A stretch of 64,000 bases of DNA from Streptomyces sp. NRRL F-6492 (GTDB lineage Bacteria; Actinomycetota; Actinomycetes; Streptomycetales; Streptomycetaceae): assembly GCF_001280125.1 (NCBI RefSeq), contig NZ_LGEG01000046.1:38528-102527 (forward strand). The letters run 5' to 3'. A program made the position numbers and the translations under genes. Below the pieces are notes generated by a model, which was not told the origin of the DNA, did not search any database, and saw only the letters and a list, made by a program, of their open reading frames with translations. Of the stretch, positions 15,652 through 23,970 are shown piece by piece; within the stretch, counting starts at the first letter, position 1, and the number at the start of each line of letters is the position of its first letter.

Positions 15652-16236
15652 ATGCACCTCGACCCCTTGGCGATCCTCACCGCCTTCGGGCTGATCTTCC
15701 TCGCCGAGCTTCCCGACAAGACGATGTTCGCGTCCCTCGCCATGGGCACGCGCATGCGGCCCCTGTACGTGTGGTTCGGCACCTCCACCGCCTTCCTGGC
15801 GCACGTCGCCATCGCGGTGGGCGCCGGCAGCCTGCTCGGGCTGCTTCCGGGCTGGATCGTCAAACTCGTCTCGGCGCTCTTGTTCGGCTTCGGCGCCTTC
15901 ATGCTGCTGCGCGGCGGGGGCGACGACGAGGACGACGACACGGGCGGCCGGACGGTCACCGGCTTCTGGCCCGTCTTCTCGACCGCCTTCATGGCCGTGT
16001 TCATCAGCGAGTGGGGCGACCTGACCCAGATCACCACCGCCAACCTGGCCGCCACCAACGGCACCTGGTCGACGGCGATCGGTTCGTTCGCCGCCCTGAC
16101 GAGCGTCTCCGCCCTCGCCCTGGTCGCGGGCCGCTTCATCGCGAAGCGCGTCCCCCTCAAGACCGTTCAGCGCATCGGCGGCGTGTGCATGGCGGGGCTC
16201 GCGATCTGGTCCCTGACCGAGGTCTTCACCGGCTGA
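15652..16236 (+). CDS. TMEM165/GDT1-family cation (Mn2+) exporter
   Basis: The protein has 194 residues and about six transmembrane segments in two halves. It has the family signature E-L-P-D-K-T in FGLIFLAELPDKTMFASLAMG and its second copy E-W-G-D-L-T in FISEWGDLTQITTANLAA. These paired E-x-G/P-D-K/R-T/S motifs line the ion path. An acidic loop (GGDDEDDD) separates the halves. Family members move Mn2+ and/or Ca2+; bacterial members protect against manganese excess. The Mn2+ riboswitch just upstream strongly supports manganese export here. Confidence 0.92.
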   Translation: MHLDPLAILTAFGLIFLAELPDKTMFASLAMGTRMRPLYVWFGTSTAFLAHVAIAVGAGSLLGLLPGWIVKLVSALLFGFGAFMLLRGGGDDEDDDTGGRTVTGFWPVFSTAFMAVFISEWGDLTQITTANLAATNGTWSTAIGSFAALTSVSALALVAGRFIAKRVPLKTVQRIGGVCMAGLAIWSLTEVFTG

Positions 16237-16240
16237 CGCG

Positions 16241-16289
16241 GCCCCGCCGCCGTCTCCCCCGCCCCGTCGCCCCCGGAGGGCGGCGGGGC
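16241..16289 (+). terminator. long-loop hairpin after the exporter gene
   Basis: GCCCCGCCGCC at 16241-16251 pairs with GGCGGCGGGGC at 16279-16289 across 27 nt and is followed by AATTCGTTTGCT, a weak T-rich tail. It follows the exporter stop by 4 bp. Confidence 0.5.
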
Positions 16290-16367
16290 AATTCGTTTGC
16301 TCCCGGACGATCACGGAGGAGAGGCTCGCCGGGCGGCGGAGCCCCGTCGCCGACCCCGGGGAGCAGA

Positions 16368-17645
16368 GTGCCGTCCTTCACCTACCGGATCACCAAGTAC
16401 GACCCCGCCGACCGCGACGAGCACGGCTCGTACGTCGGCGACGAGGACACCGTCAGCGACCACGGCCCGGTGGAGACCGCCTATCTGAAGGCCGTGGCCG
16501 CCTTCGCCGAGGCGACGGGGATCGACCGCCTGGACGTTCGCGAACCGCAGGTGACCGGCCCCGTCTCCTTCGGCCGGGAGCCGGCGGTCGAAGGAGACGG
16601 CCTGGCCGGACTGTTCCCGCCCGACCTCGAAGGCTTCCACGACGGAGCCACGGTCCCGCTGTCCGTGGCACTGGAGCTGGTCCGGGCCATGCTGCGGGAC
16701 AACGGCGCCTGGTGCCGGCTGGAGGTCGAGGACGTGTTCACCGTGCACGTCGGACAGGACCAGTACCTCTACGTCGGCAGCGACCGGCCCTGCGAGGAGG
16801 CCCTCACGCGCACGCGTGCGCTCGGCCTCTTCCCCGAGCGCCTGCCGGTGTCGCCCTACGCGGCGGAGTTCGACGAGGAGCCGGGAGAGCAGCGCCCCGC
16901 CGACGAGGACTTCTGGGACCTCGTGCGCCGGCGCGTCACCGAAGGCCGGGCGGCCCTCCTGGAGGAGCGCCACGTCTCCAACGCCTCACGGTGGCACCGG
17001 CTCACGGGGCGCGACCTCGACGGGGTGCGCGCCCGGCTCGCTCCCCGTGCCTGTGTGGCGGTGTGGCCGGACCTGTCGACCGACGTCGACGCGGTCCTCG
17101 CCGCGCTGCCGGAGGAAGGCCTGGTGGAGTTCGTCCGGGAGGACGGGGAGGACGGGAGGGACGGGGGCGGAAGGATCACCAGCGCGATCGCCGACGCGTC
17201 GGAGTACGGGGCCGCGGCCGCGTGGCTCGCGGGCGCCCGGGCCGCCGCCGCACTGCGCCCGTACGAGGACGGCGACCAGCCCCTCCTCACCGCCGTCCTG
17301 CCCGACGCCGACGGCGTCCTGCGGGCCCGATGGAGGACCGAACAGGCCCCCGGCGACCGGAACTGGGCCTTCATGAAGCGGCTCCGGCGCGGCCAGGTCG
17401 TCACCGGCACCGTCACGCACATCGCCTCCTTCGGCGTCACGTTCGTGGACATCGGCGGCTTCACCGCGATGATCAACCTTCCGGAACTCTCCCGTGACCA
17501 CGTCGACCATCCGTCCGACGTCGTCACGGTCGGCCAGGAGGTCACGGCCGAGATCCTCGACGTCGACACGGGGCGCGAGCGCGTGTCGCTGTCCCTGAGG
17601 GCCCTGGAGGACCCGGCGAGGACCCGGCGGCGTCCGGGGCCTTGA
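16368..17645 (+). CDS. S1-domain RNA-binding protein with large uncharacterised N-terminus
   Basis: The protein has 425 residues from a GTG preceded by GGGGAG. Residues 337-412 form an S1 OB-fold: RRGQVVTGTVTHIASFGVTFVDIGGFTAMINLPELS, then VGQEVTAEILDVDTGRERVSLSLRAL. The first 330 residues match no family I recognise. They contain an acidic region around 165-180 and the phrase FTVHVGQDQYLYVGSD, suggesting a fold that reads or measures a ligand. It is probably an RNA or ribosome-associated protein of the cytoplasm. It lies alone between the exporter and a TetR gene whose operator begins at its stop codon. Confidence 0.75.
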   Translation: MPSFTYRITKYDPADRDEHGSYVGDEDTVSDHGPVETAYLKAVAAFAEATGIDRLDVREPQVTGPVSFGREPAVEGDGLAGLFPPDLEGFHDGATVPLSVALELVRAMLRDNGAWCRLEVEDVFTVHVGQDQYLYVGSDRPCEEALTRTRALGLFPERLPVSPYAAEFDEEPGEQRPADEDFWDLVRRRVTEGRAALLEERHVSNASRWHRLTGRDLDGVRARLAPRACVAVWPDLSTDVDAVLAALPEEGLVEFVREDGEDGRDGGGRITSAIADASEYGAAAAWLAGARAAAALRPYEDGDQPLLTAVLPDADGVLRARWRTEQAPGDRNWAFMKRLRRGQVVTGTVTHIASFGVTFVDIGGFTAMINLPELSRDHVDHPSDVVTVGQEVTAEILDVDTGRERVSLSLRALEDPARTRRRPGP

Positions 17646-17646
17646 T

Positions 17647-17675
17647 GAAGGAGTGAATCACTGCTTCACTCCTTC
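17647..17675. promoter_or_regulatory. inverted-repeat operator upstream of tetR/acyl-CoA dehydrogenase
   Basis: GAAGGAGTGAA (17647-17657) and TTCACTCCTTC (17665-17675) are perfect 11-bp arms with a 7-bp spacer. The 3' arm ends one base before the TetR ATG. A smaller nested palindrome GTGATTCAC-like element overlaps its left half. It most likely autoregulates the TetR-dehydrogenase operon. Confidence 0.8.
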
Positions 17676-17676
17676 C

Positions 17677-18294
17677 ATGCCCTACCGCCGCACCCCCGCC
17701 GTCCAGGCCCGGCTCGACGCACAGCGCGCCTCCGTCGTCGAGGCGGCCCTCGGACTGCTCGCCGAGCAGGGCTACGCGGGATGCACCGTGGCGGCCGTCG
17801 CCGCCCGGGCCGGGATCGCCACGGGCAGTGTGTACCGCCACTTCGACGGCAAGTCCGAACTCGCCGTCGAGCTCTTCCGGACCGTGGTGGGGCGGGAGGT
17901 CGCGGCCGTCTCCGAGGCGGCCGGGCACCCCGGGCACCGTTCGGCCGCCGAGCGGGTGGTCGCCGTCGTCGAGACCTTCGCCCAGCGCGCCCTGAAGTCG
18001 CCGCGCCTCGCCTACGCCCTGCTCGCCGAGCCCGTCGACCCGGCCGTGGACGCGGAACGGCTCGTCTTCCGGCGCGCGTTCCGGGACGTGTTCGCCGCCC
18101 GCGTCGAGGAGGGCGTCCGCTCGGGCGAACTACCGCCCCAGGAGCCCGTCCTGACGGCCTCGGCGCTGGTCGGGGCGGGCGCCGAGGCGCTCGTCGGCCC
18201 GCTGGCGGAGGGGTCCGTCGGGCCGGGCACCGTACCCGCACTCGTCACCTTCACCCTGCGAGCACTGGGAGTCCCCGATGCCGACCACGCATGA
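17677..18294 (+). CDS. TetR-family regulator
   Basis: The protein has 205 residues from MPYRRTPAVQARLDAQR. The DNA-binding domain at about 12-60 includes VEAALGLLAEQGYAGCTVAAVAARAGIATGSVYRHFDGKSELAVELF. The C-terminal ligand domain includes SPRLAYALLAEPVDPAVDAERLVFRRAFRDVF, characteristic of TetR proteins near acyl-CoA genes. The ligand may be an acyl-CoA. The 3' end overlaps the dehydrogenase gene by 17 nt, so they form one operon. An upstream in-frame ATG at 17653 lies inside the operator and is rejected. Confidence 0.9.
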   Translation: MPYRRTPAVQARLDAQRASVVEAALGLLAEQGYAGCTVAAVAARAGIATGSVYRHFDGKSELAVELFRTVVGREVAAVSEAAGHPGHRSAAERVVAVVETFAQRALKSPRLAYALLAEPVDPAVDAERLVFRRAFRDVFAARVEEGVRSGELPPQEPVLTASALVGAGAEALVGPLAEGSVGPGTVPALVTFTLRALGVPDADHA

Positions 18295-19927
18295 GGTCAC
18301 CAACCAGGTCCCCCCGCTGACCGGTCACGACACCTCCGCCGACCCCGCCCTGCTGGAGGCGCTGCGCCGGGAGGGCGCCGGCTGGGCCGAGGCGGAGGTC
18401 CGCGAGCTGGGGATGCGGGCCGGCGGCGCCGAGGCGCAGGAGTGGGGGCGGCTCGCCGAGCGCCACTCCCCCGTGCTGCACACCCACGACCGGTACGGCC
18501 ACCGGATCGACGAGGTCGAGTTCCACCCGTACTGGCACTCCCTGATGGACGTGGCCGTGCGGCACGGGCTGCACGGCGCGCCCTGGCGGGACGAGCGGCC
18601 CGGTGCCCACGTGGCGCGCGCGGCGAAGGTGTTCGTGTGGGGGCAGGCCGACGCCGGTCATCTGTGCCCGGTCTCGATGACGTACGCGGCCGTGCCCGCG
18701 CTGCGCGCCCAGCCGGAGCTGGCCGAGGTGTACGAGCCGCTGCTCTCCTCCCCGTCGTACGACTTCGGTCTGCGGGTGCCGGCGGAGAAGCGCGGGATCA
18801 TCGCCGGGATGTCGATGACCGAGAAGCAGGGCGGCTCGGACGTCCGGGCGAACACGACCCGGGCGGTCCCGGCGGGCGAGCCCGGTCTGTACGCGCTGAC
18901 CGGGCACAAGTGGTTCACCTCGGCCCCCATGTCCGACGTCTTCCTCACGCTCGCACAGGCGCCGGGCGGCCTGTCCTGCTTCCTGGTGCCGCGCGTCCTG
19001 CCGGACGGCAGCCGCAACGCGATCCGCCTCCAGCGCCTGAAGGACAAGCTGGGCAACCGGTCGAACGCCTCCTCCGAGATCGAGTACGAGGGCGCCCTCG
19101 GCCGGCTGGTCGGCGAGGAGGGGCGCGGGGTGGCGACCATCATCCGGATGGTCAACATGACGCGGCTCGACTGCGCGATCAGCTCGGCGTCCGGGATGCG
19201 CCTCGGGCTCGTGCACGCGGTCCACCACGCCACGCACCGCGGCGCGTTCGGGGCGCGGCTCGTCGACCAGCCGCTGATGCGGAACGTCCTGGCCGACCTG
19301 GCGGTGGAGGCGGAGGCGGCCACGCTGGCGGCGCTGCGGCTCGCCGGGGCGGTGGACCGGGCGGTACGCGGCGACGCGGAGGAGGAGCAGCTGCGGCGGC
19401 TCGGTCTCGCGGTCACCAAGTACTGGGTGTGCAAGCGGGCGCCCGCGCACGCGGCCGAGGCCCTGGAGTGCCTGGGCGGCAACGGCTACGTGGAGGACTC
19501 GGGCCTGCCGAGGCTCTACCGGGAGGCGCCGCTGCCCTCGATCTGGGAGGGGTCGGGGAACGTGGCCGCGCTCGACGTGCTGCGGGCGATGGCCCGTCAG
19601 CCGCAGGCGGTGGAGGCGTTCTTCGCGGAGGTCGACCGGGGCGCGGGCGCCGACCGGCGCCTGGACGCGGCGGTCGCCGGGCTCCGCAAGGAGCTGGCGG
19701 GGCTCGGCGATCCGGACGCGGTGGCGTACGGGGCGCGGCGGCTCGTGGAGCGGCTCGCGCTCGTGCTCCAGGGCTCGCTGCTCGTACGGCACGGGAACCC
19801 GGCGGTGGCGGACGCGTTCTGCGCCTCGCGGCTCGACGGCGACCGGGGCCTGGCCTTCGGCACGCTTCCGGCGGGCCTGGACACGGCCTCGATCATCGAG
19901 CGGAGCGGGCCGGACGCGGCGGTCTGA
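18278..19927 (+). CDS. AidB-like acyl-CoA dehydrogenase
   Basis: The protein has 549 residues, the length of the AidB group and about 150 longer than ordinary acyl-CoA dehydrogenases. Recognisable segments are HPYWHSLMDVAVRHGL, CPVSMTYAAVPAL, GMSMTEKQGGSDVRANTT (FAD-binding loop), LTGHKWFTSAPMSDVFLTLAQ, and near the C-terminus ALECLGGNGYVEDSGLPRLYREAPLPSIWEGSGN. AidB in E. coli binds DNA in the alkylation response and has weak isovaleryl-CoA dehydrogenase activity. Actinobacterial homologues are often linked to branched-chain acyl-CoA use. The overlap with the TetR gene indicates local control. Confidence 0.9.
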   Translation: MPTTHEVTNQVPPLTGHDTSADPALLEALRREGAGWAEAEVRELGMRAGGAEAQEWGRLAERHSPVLHTHDRYGHRIDEVEFHPYWHSLMDVAVRHGLHGAPWRDERPGAHVARAAKVFVWGQADAGHLCPVSMTYAAVPALRAQPELAEVYEPLLSSPSYDFGLRVPAEKRGIIAGMSMTEKQGGSDVRANTTRAVPAGEPGLYALTGHKWFTSAPMSDVFLTLAQAPGGLSCFLVPRVLPDGSRNAIRLQRLKDKLGNRSNASSEIEYEGALGRLVGEEGRGVATIIRMVNMTRLDCAISSASGMRLGLVHAVHHATHRGAFGARLVDQPLMRNVLADLAVEAEAATLAALRLAGAVDRAVRGDAEEEQLRRLGLAVTKYWVCKRAPAHAAEALECLGGNGYVEDSGLPRLYREAPLPSIWEGSGNVAALDVLRAMARQPQAVEAFFAEVDRGAGADRRLDAAVAGLRKELAGLGDPDAVAYGARRLVERLALVLQGSLLVRHGNPAVADAFCASRLDGDRGLAFGTLPAGLDTASIIERSGPDAAV

Positions 19928-20109
19928 GGACCTCGTCGGGCGGAGTGCTCCACACGGCGGGGTTTTCCCCGGACAGGCCTCTCCCTGACGGGTCTCCCCC
20001 GGCGGGAATTCTCTCCGCACGTCTTCGAGGCGGACAGGATCCGTCCTACTTCACGCCTACCGTCGCCGGAGCGTCCCGCCCCGGGGCGCGCCGACGGAAG
20101 GACCATGAG

Positions 20110-20643
20110 ATGGACGAGCAGACCGGCGCGGCGCCGAAGGGTTACACCAGCGTGGCGCCCTGGGTCGTCACCGACGACACCGGAGCCTTCCTCGACTTCG
20201 TCGCCGAGGTGTTCGGGGGCGAGGAGCTGGCGCGCGTGTTCACCGAGGACGGCTCGATCGGCCACGGGGAGATCCGGATCGGTGACACCGTCGTCCTGGC
20301 CTTCGACCGGCGCCCGGACTGGCCCGTCGTGCCCAGTCTGCTGCGCGTGTTCGTCGCCGACGCGGACGCCGCGTTCGCCCGGGCCGTCGCGGCGGGCGGC
20401 CGCGTCGTCACTCCCCTGTCCGACAACGCCTTCGGGCAGCGGGGCGGACGCGTCCGGGATCCCTTCGGCACCATCTGGTGGGTGACGAGCCACGTCGAGG
20501 ACGTCCCCGAGGAGGAGATGTGGAAGCGGCTCCAGGAGCCGGCGTACGCGGAGGGCATGCGGGTGGCGCAGGCGACGCTCGACGCCGAGCTGAGCGGCCG
20601 GGAGCGGGGGCGCAGCAGTGCCCCGGCCGGACCCGCCGCCTGA
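20110..20643 (+). CDS. VOC-superfamily (glyoxalase-like) protein
   Basis: The protein has 177 residues. One vicinal-oxygen-chelate module spans about 12-130 with VAPWVVTDDTGAFLDFVAEVFGGEELARVF and GRVRDPFGTIWWVTSHVEDV, the PhnB/YdhA-like subgroup. The C-terminal 35 residues are Ala/Glu/Arg-rich and probably loose. The subgroup includes 3-demethylubiquinone-like and antibiotic-binding homologues; no catalytic activity can be assigned. It has its own promoter region after the dehydrogenase gene. Confidence 0.82.
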   Translation: MDEQTGAAPKGYTSVAPWVVTDDTGAFLDFVAEVFGGEELARVFTEDGSIGHGEIRIGDTVVLAFDRRPDWPVVPSLLRVFVADADAAFARAVAAGGRVVTPLSDNAFGQRGGRVRDPFGTIWWVTSHVEDVPEEEMWKRLQEPAYAEGMRVAQATLDAELSGRERGRSSAPAGPAA

Positions 20644-20654
20644 CTCCCGCACGC

Positions 20655-20681
20655 GCACGGCGGGCCGGGGGCCCGCCGTGC
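20655..20681 (+). terminator. strong 12-bp hairpin after the VOC gene
   Basis: GCACGGCGGGCC (20655-20666) and GGCCCGCCGTGC (20670-20681) pair perfectly around a GGG loop, 11 bp after the stop. Confidence 0.7.
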
Positions 20682-20806
20682 CTCCCCGGCCTCCCGGTGG
20701 GAGGCTGAGGGGGCGCGTGCCCCGGAGCACGTCTCCCCGGGAGAACGTTCCCCGGGACGCGGCTCCCGGGTCACGGTGTTCGCCGGAGCGAGAGGGAGGA
20801 GTCCCG

Positions 20807-22153
20807 TTGGACGGCGAGGCGATGCACGAGGAGCTGGACGCGCGGGCGGCCGGGACGGCGGAGCGGGTGGTGGCCTGGCGGCACCATCTGCACCGGCATC
20901 CGGAGCTGTCCAACCGGGAGGTGAACACGGCGCGCCTGGTGGCGGACCACCTGCGCGCCCTCGGCCTCGACGAGGTCCGCACGGGCATCGCGGGCCACGG
21001 GGTCGTGGGGGTCCTGCGCGGCGGGACGTCGGGCGAACGGGTCGTGGCGCTGCGGGCGGACACGGACGCGCTGCCGGTGCGGGACCTGTGCGGGGCGGAC
21101 TTCGCCTCCGAGGTGGTGGACGCCGACTACCCGGGCGGCCCGTTCCCGGTGTCGCACGCCTGCGGCCACGACTGCCACACGGCGATGCTGCTCGGCGCGG
21201 CGACGGTCCTCTCGGAGGTCCGCGACCGGCTGCCGGGGACCGTCCTCTTCGTCTTCCAGCCCGCCGAGGAGGGCCCGCCGGTGACCGAGGAGGGCGGCGC
21301 GCGGGCGATGGTCGAGGCCGGCGCCTTCGCCGACCCGGTGCCGACGATGGTCTTCGGGATGCACGTGACGCCGTACCCGAAGGGGTACGTGGGGTACAGG
21401 ATCGGCAACCAGTACGGCGCGTCCACCCTCGTCCGCATCGTCGTCACCGGCCGGCAGACGCACGGCTCCACGCCCTGGCAGGGCGTCGATCCGATGCCGG
21501 CGGCCGGAGCGATCCTGACGGGCATCGGCCAGCTGTACCGGCAGGTCTCGGCCTTCGACCCGGTCACGGTGTCCATCGGGCACGTGGAGGACGTCGGCCG
21601 GTTCAACATCGTCGGGGAGACGGTGACGCTGTGGGGCACGATCCGCACCGCCGTCGAGTCGGACATGGCGGAGGTGCGACGGCGCCTGACGACGCTCGTG
21701 GAGCACTCGGCGGCGGCGTACGGGGCGACGGCCGCGGCGGAGTACCTCCAGCCCGTGCCGCCCGTGCGCAACAGCGGACCGTGGGTGGCGGCGGGGCTAC
21801 CGACCTTCCGCCGGGTGGCCGGCGAGGGGCGGGTGGTGGAGACGGGCGGGACGCTCGGGTACGACGACGTCTCCGAGTTCGTGCGACGGTTCGGCGGCCT
21901 GTACGTGACGCTCGGCGTCCAGGACGCGGCCCTGGACGCGTCGGGCCGGCCGGTCCCCGTGGAGGGCGGGCGCGGTCTGGTGACCAACCACCACCCCGGC
22001 TTCTACGCCGACGACTCCGCGCTCGTCACCGGTGTCCGGCTCCACGCGCACGTGGCGTACGACCACCTGAGGGGAGCGCTCGTCACCCGGGAGGAGACTC
22101 CCGACGCGGGCGGGACGCTCCCGGCGCGGCAACCGCCGTCACGAAGGCCCTGA
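20807..22153 (+). CDS. M20-family metallo-amidohydrolase
   Basis: The protein has 448 residues. It shows the M20D pattern: RHHLHRHPELSNRE, VVALRADTDALPV, SHACGHDCHTAMLLGAA (metal ligands Cys, His, His) and FVFQPAEEGP (catalytic Glu and metal Glu). A dimerisation/lid domain follows, with TGRQTHGSTPWQGVDPMPAA, and the last metal His is in TNHHPGFYADDSAL. Such enzymes hydrolyse N-acyl amino acids, hippurate or indole-acetyl amides in the cytoplasm. A TTG start at 20807 is chosen because GGGAGGAG (20794-20801) sits 5 nt before it; the first ATG at 20822 has no such site. Confidence 0.9.
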   Translation: MDGEAMHEELDARAAGTAERVVAWRHHLHRHPELSNREVNTARLVADHLRALGLDEVRTGIAGHGVVGVLRGGTSGERVVALRADTDALPVRDLCGADFASEVVDADYPGGPFPVSHACGHDCHTAMLLGAATVLSEVRDRLPGTVLFVFQPAEEGPPVTEEGGARAMVEAGAFADPVPTMVFGMHVTPYPKGYVGYRIGNQYGASTLVRIVVTGRQTHGSTPWQGVDPMPAAGAILTGIGQLYRQVSAFDPVTVSIGHVEDVGRFNIVGETVTLWGTIRTAVESDMAEVRRRLTTLVEHSAAAYGATAAAEYLQPVPPVRNSGPWVAAGLPTFRRVAGEGRVVETGGTLGYDDVSEFVRRFGGLYVTLGVQDAALDASGRPVPVEGGRGLVTNHHPGFYADDSALVTGVRLHAHVAYDHLRGALVTREETPDAGGTLPARQPPSRRP

Positions 22154-22526
22154 GCGGGGCGGAGTCGGCGGCGGTGGGCCAGACCAGGGCGTACGCGAGG
22201 GGCGGGACGTCGCGCAGGGGTACGTAGGCGATGCCCGGCCGGGGGTGGTGGCGGGCGCCGCGGGCCGCGCCGGGGGCGACGCCCCGCCCCGCGGTCACGT
22301 GGGAGAGGACCTCCTGCCAGGTGGCGGCGGCCGGGCCCAGGCCGACGGGGGCCCCGGAGGGGGTGCGGCGCGGGTAGTGGTGGTCGAGCCAGTACCGGGG
22401 GTGGGTGCCCGTCGGAACGATCAGGGGCAGTCCGGCGAGGTCCTCCGGGCCGAGGGAGGGACGGCCGGCCAGGGGGTGGGCGGCGGGAAGGAGCAGGACC
22501 CGGGCGTCGCGATCGTTGAGCGGGAC
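22083..22526 (-). pseudogene. truncated LysR-family regulator, C-terminal half only
   Basis: The leftward frame is open for 147 residues after an in-frame TGA at 22527-22529. It reads as the end of a LysR effector domain: ARVLLLPAAHPLAGRPSLGP, EDLAGLPLIVPTGTHPRYWL, AAATWQEVLSHVTAGRGV and GIAYVPLRDVPPLAYALVWP, then LRAFVTAV. The helix-turn-helix and the first half of the effector domain are absent. The fragment abuts the damaged MFS gene that reads the other way, the usual partner of such regulators. It overlaps the 3' end of the M20 gene by 71 nt. It cannot bind DNA. Confidence 0.8.
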
Positions 22527-22621
22527 TCAACGCCGTTTTCATGATGACGGCTTGTTCCGCCGGGCCGGCACCGGGGAGCCTGGAGGCCTCGCCCCGCCCC
22601 GCCCCGTACGGAAGAGGTTCC

Positions 22622-23631
22622 GTGGGTCCACGCCCCCTCGCACCGCCCCCGAAGGTCCCGCTCCTCGCCGTGGCGGGGGCGGTCGCCGTCGCCGACCTGT
22701 ACTTCCCGCAGCCGCTGCTCGCCGCCGTGGCGCGCGGTCTGGAGGTGCCGGAGCGGACGGCGGGCCTGATCGCCCCGGCCGCGCAGTTCGGGTACGCGCT
22801 CGGCATCCTGCTGCTCGTGCCGCTCGCCGACACCGCACGGCTGCGGCGCCTCACCTCGGTGCTGCCGGCCCTGACCTGTGCGGCGCTGCTCGTCGCCGCG
22901 GCGGCGCCGGGCGTCGTCACCCTCTCGCTCGCGACGCTCGCGCTCTCCACGACGACGGTGCTGCCGCAGATCCTCACCCCGGTGGCGGCGGTGCTCGCGG
23001 ACCCCGGGCGGCGGGGGCGGGTCGTGGGCCTGGTGGGCCTCGGTCTCACCCTGGGCTCCACCCTGTCCCGTACGGTCTCGGGGGCCGTCACCGACGCGAC
23101 CGGCACGTGGCGGACGGCGTACGTGGTCGCCGCCGCGGCGACGGCCGCGCTGCTGTGCGTACTGCCGCGCCGACTGCCCGAGCGGCTGGGCGCGCCCGGC
23201 GAACGTGGCGGCGGGTCGTACGCGAGGCTCCTGGCCGGGCTCCCCCGGCTCCTCGCGGCCCATCGGGAGCTGCGGGTCTCGGCGCTGCTCGGGGCCTGCG
23301 TCTTCGCCGCGTTCAGCGTCTTCTGGGCGGTACTCGCCTTCCACCTGGCGTCCCCGCCGCTCGGGTACGGGCCGGGGGCCGCCGGGCTCTTCGGGATCCT
23401 CACCCTGCCGGCGGCGCTGCTCTCGGCGGGGCGGCCGGGTCCCTCGCCGGGACGTGGCTGTACGCGGCGTACGGCTGGCCGGCCGCGCTGCTCGCGGCAG
23501 GGGCGCGGGTCGCCGTCGGCGGCCTCGTCCCGGTGGTGGCCTGGGTGCGGCCGGCGGTCCCGACTTGCGTCCCCGTCGTCACGCGGGAGGCTGGGGTGAG
23601 CCACCCGCGCACCCCGCAGGGAGAGACATGA
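22622..23631 (+). pseudogene. decayed MFS (DHA1) transporter with internal deletion and frameshift
   Basis: The gene starts at a GTG with GAAGAGG at 22611-22617. It encodes about eight helices in order: VPLLAVAGAVAVADLYFPQPLL, then GLIAPAAQFGYALGILLLVPLAD, up to LGACVFAAFSVFWAVLAFHLA and GLFGILTLPAALLSA. At about 23432-23445 the frame changes. The continuation GGAAGSLAGTWLYAAYGWPAALLAAGARVAVGG is found in the -1 frame and corresponds to the last helices of the family. About 70 residues holding helices 9-11 appear to be missing at the same point. The product is unlikely to work. Sequencing error could explain the shift but not the deletion. Confidence 0.75.
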
Positions 23632-23948
23632 TGCTGGACCTCACCGCCCTCGCCGACGAGCACCTGGCCGCGGCCCGCACCGCGCCGCACGGGCGGAGCG
23701 CCCATCTGGTGATGCACGACGGGGTGCTCCGGCAGACCGTCATCGCCCTTGCGGCGGGCACGTCCCTGGACGAGCACAACGCGCCGCCCGCCGCGAGCCT
23801 CCAGGTGCTGCGGGGCCGGGTGAACCTCACGGCGGCCGACCGGGCGGAGGAGCTGCGGGCGGGCACGCTCCGCATGATCCCCAAGGAGCGGCACGGCCTC
23901 ACCGCCCTGGAGGACGCGGTGGTCCTCCTGACCGCCGTGAACGACTGA
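23631..23948 (+). CDS. small cupin-domain protein
   Basis: The protein has 105 residues and is a single cupin barrel. Motif 1-like sequence is GTSLDEHNAPPAASLQVLRGRVNL and motif 2-like is LRMIPKERHGLTALEDAVVLLT. The metal-binding His set is partial (DEHN and ERHGL), as in small DHCW-type cupins of Streptomyces. The ATG at 23631 gives a 7-nt gap to AGGGAG; the ATG at 23628 is an alternative. The role is unknown. The start overlaps the end of the decayed MFS frame. Confidence 0.8.
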   Translation: MLDLTALADEHLAAARTAPHGRSAHLVMHDGVLRQTVIALAAGTSLDEHNAPPAASLQVLRGRVNLTAADRAEELRAGTLRMIPKERHGLTALEDAVVLLTAVND

Positions 23949-23970
23949 CCCGATCCCCCGCGGCACCCGG

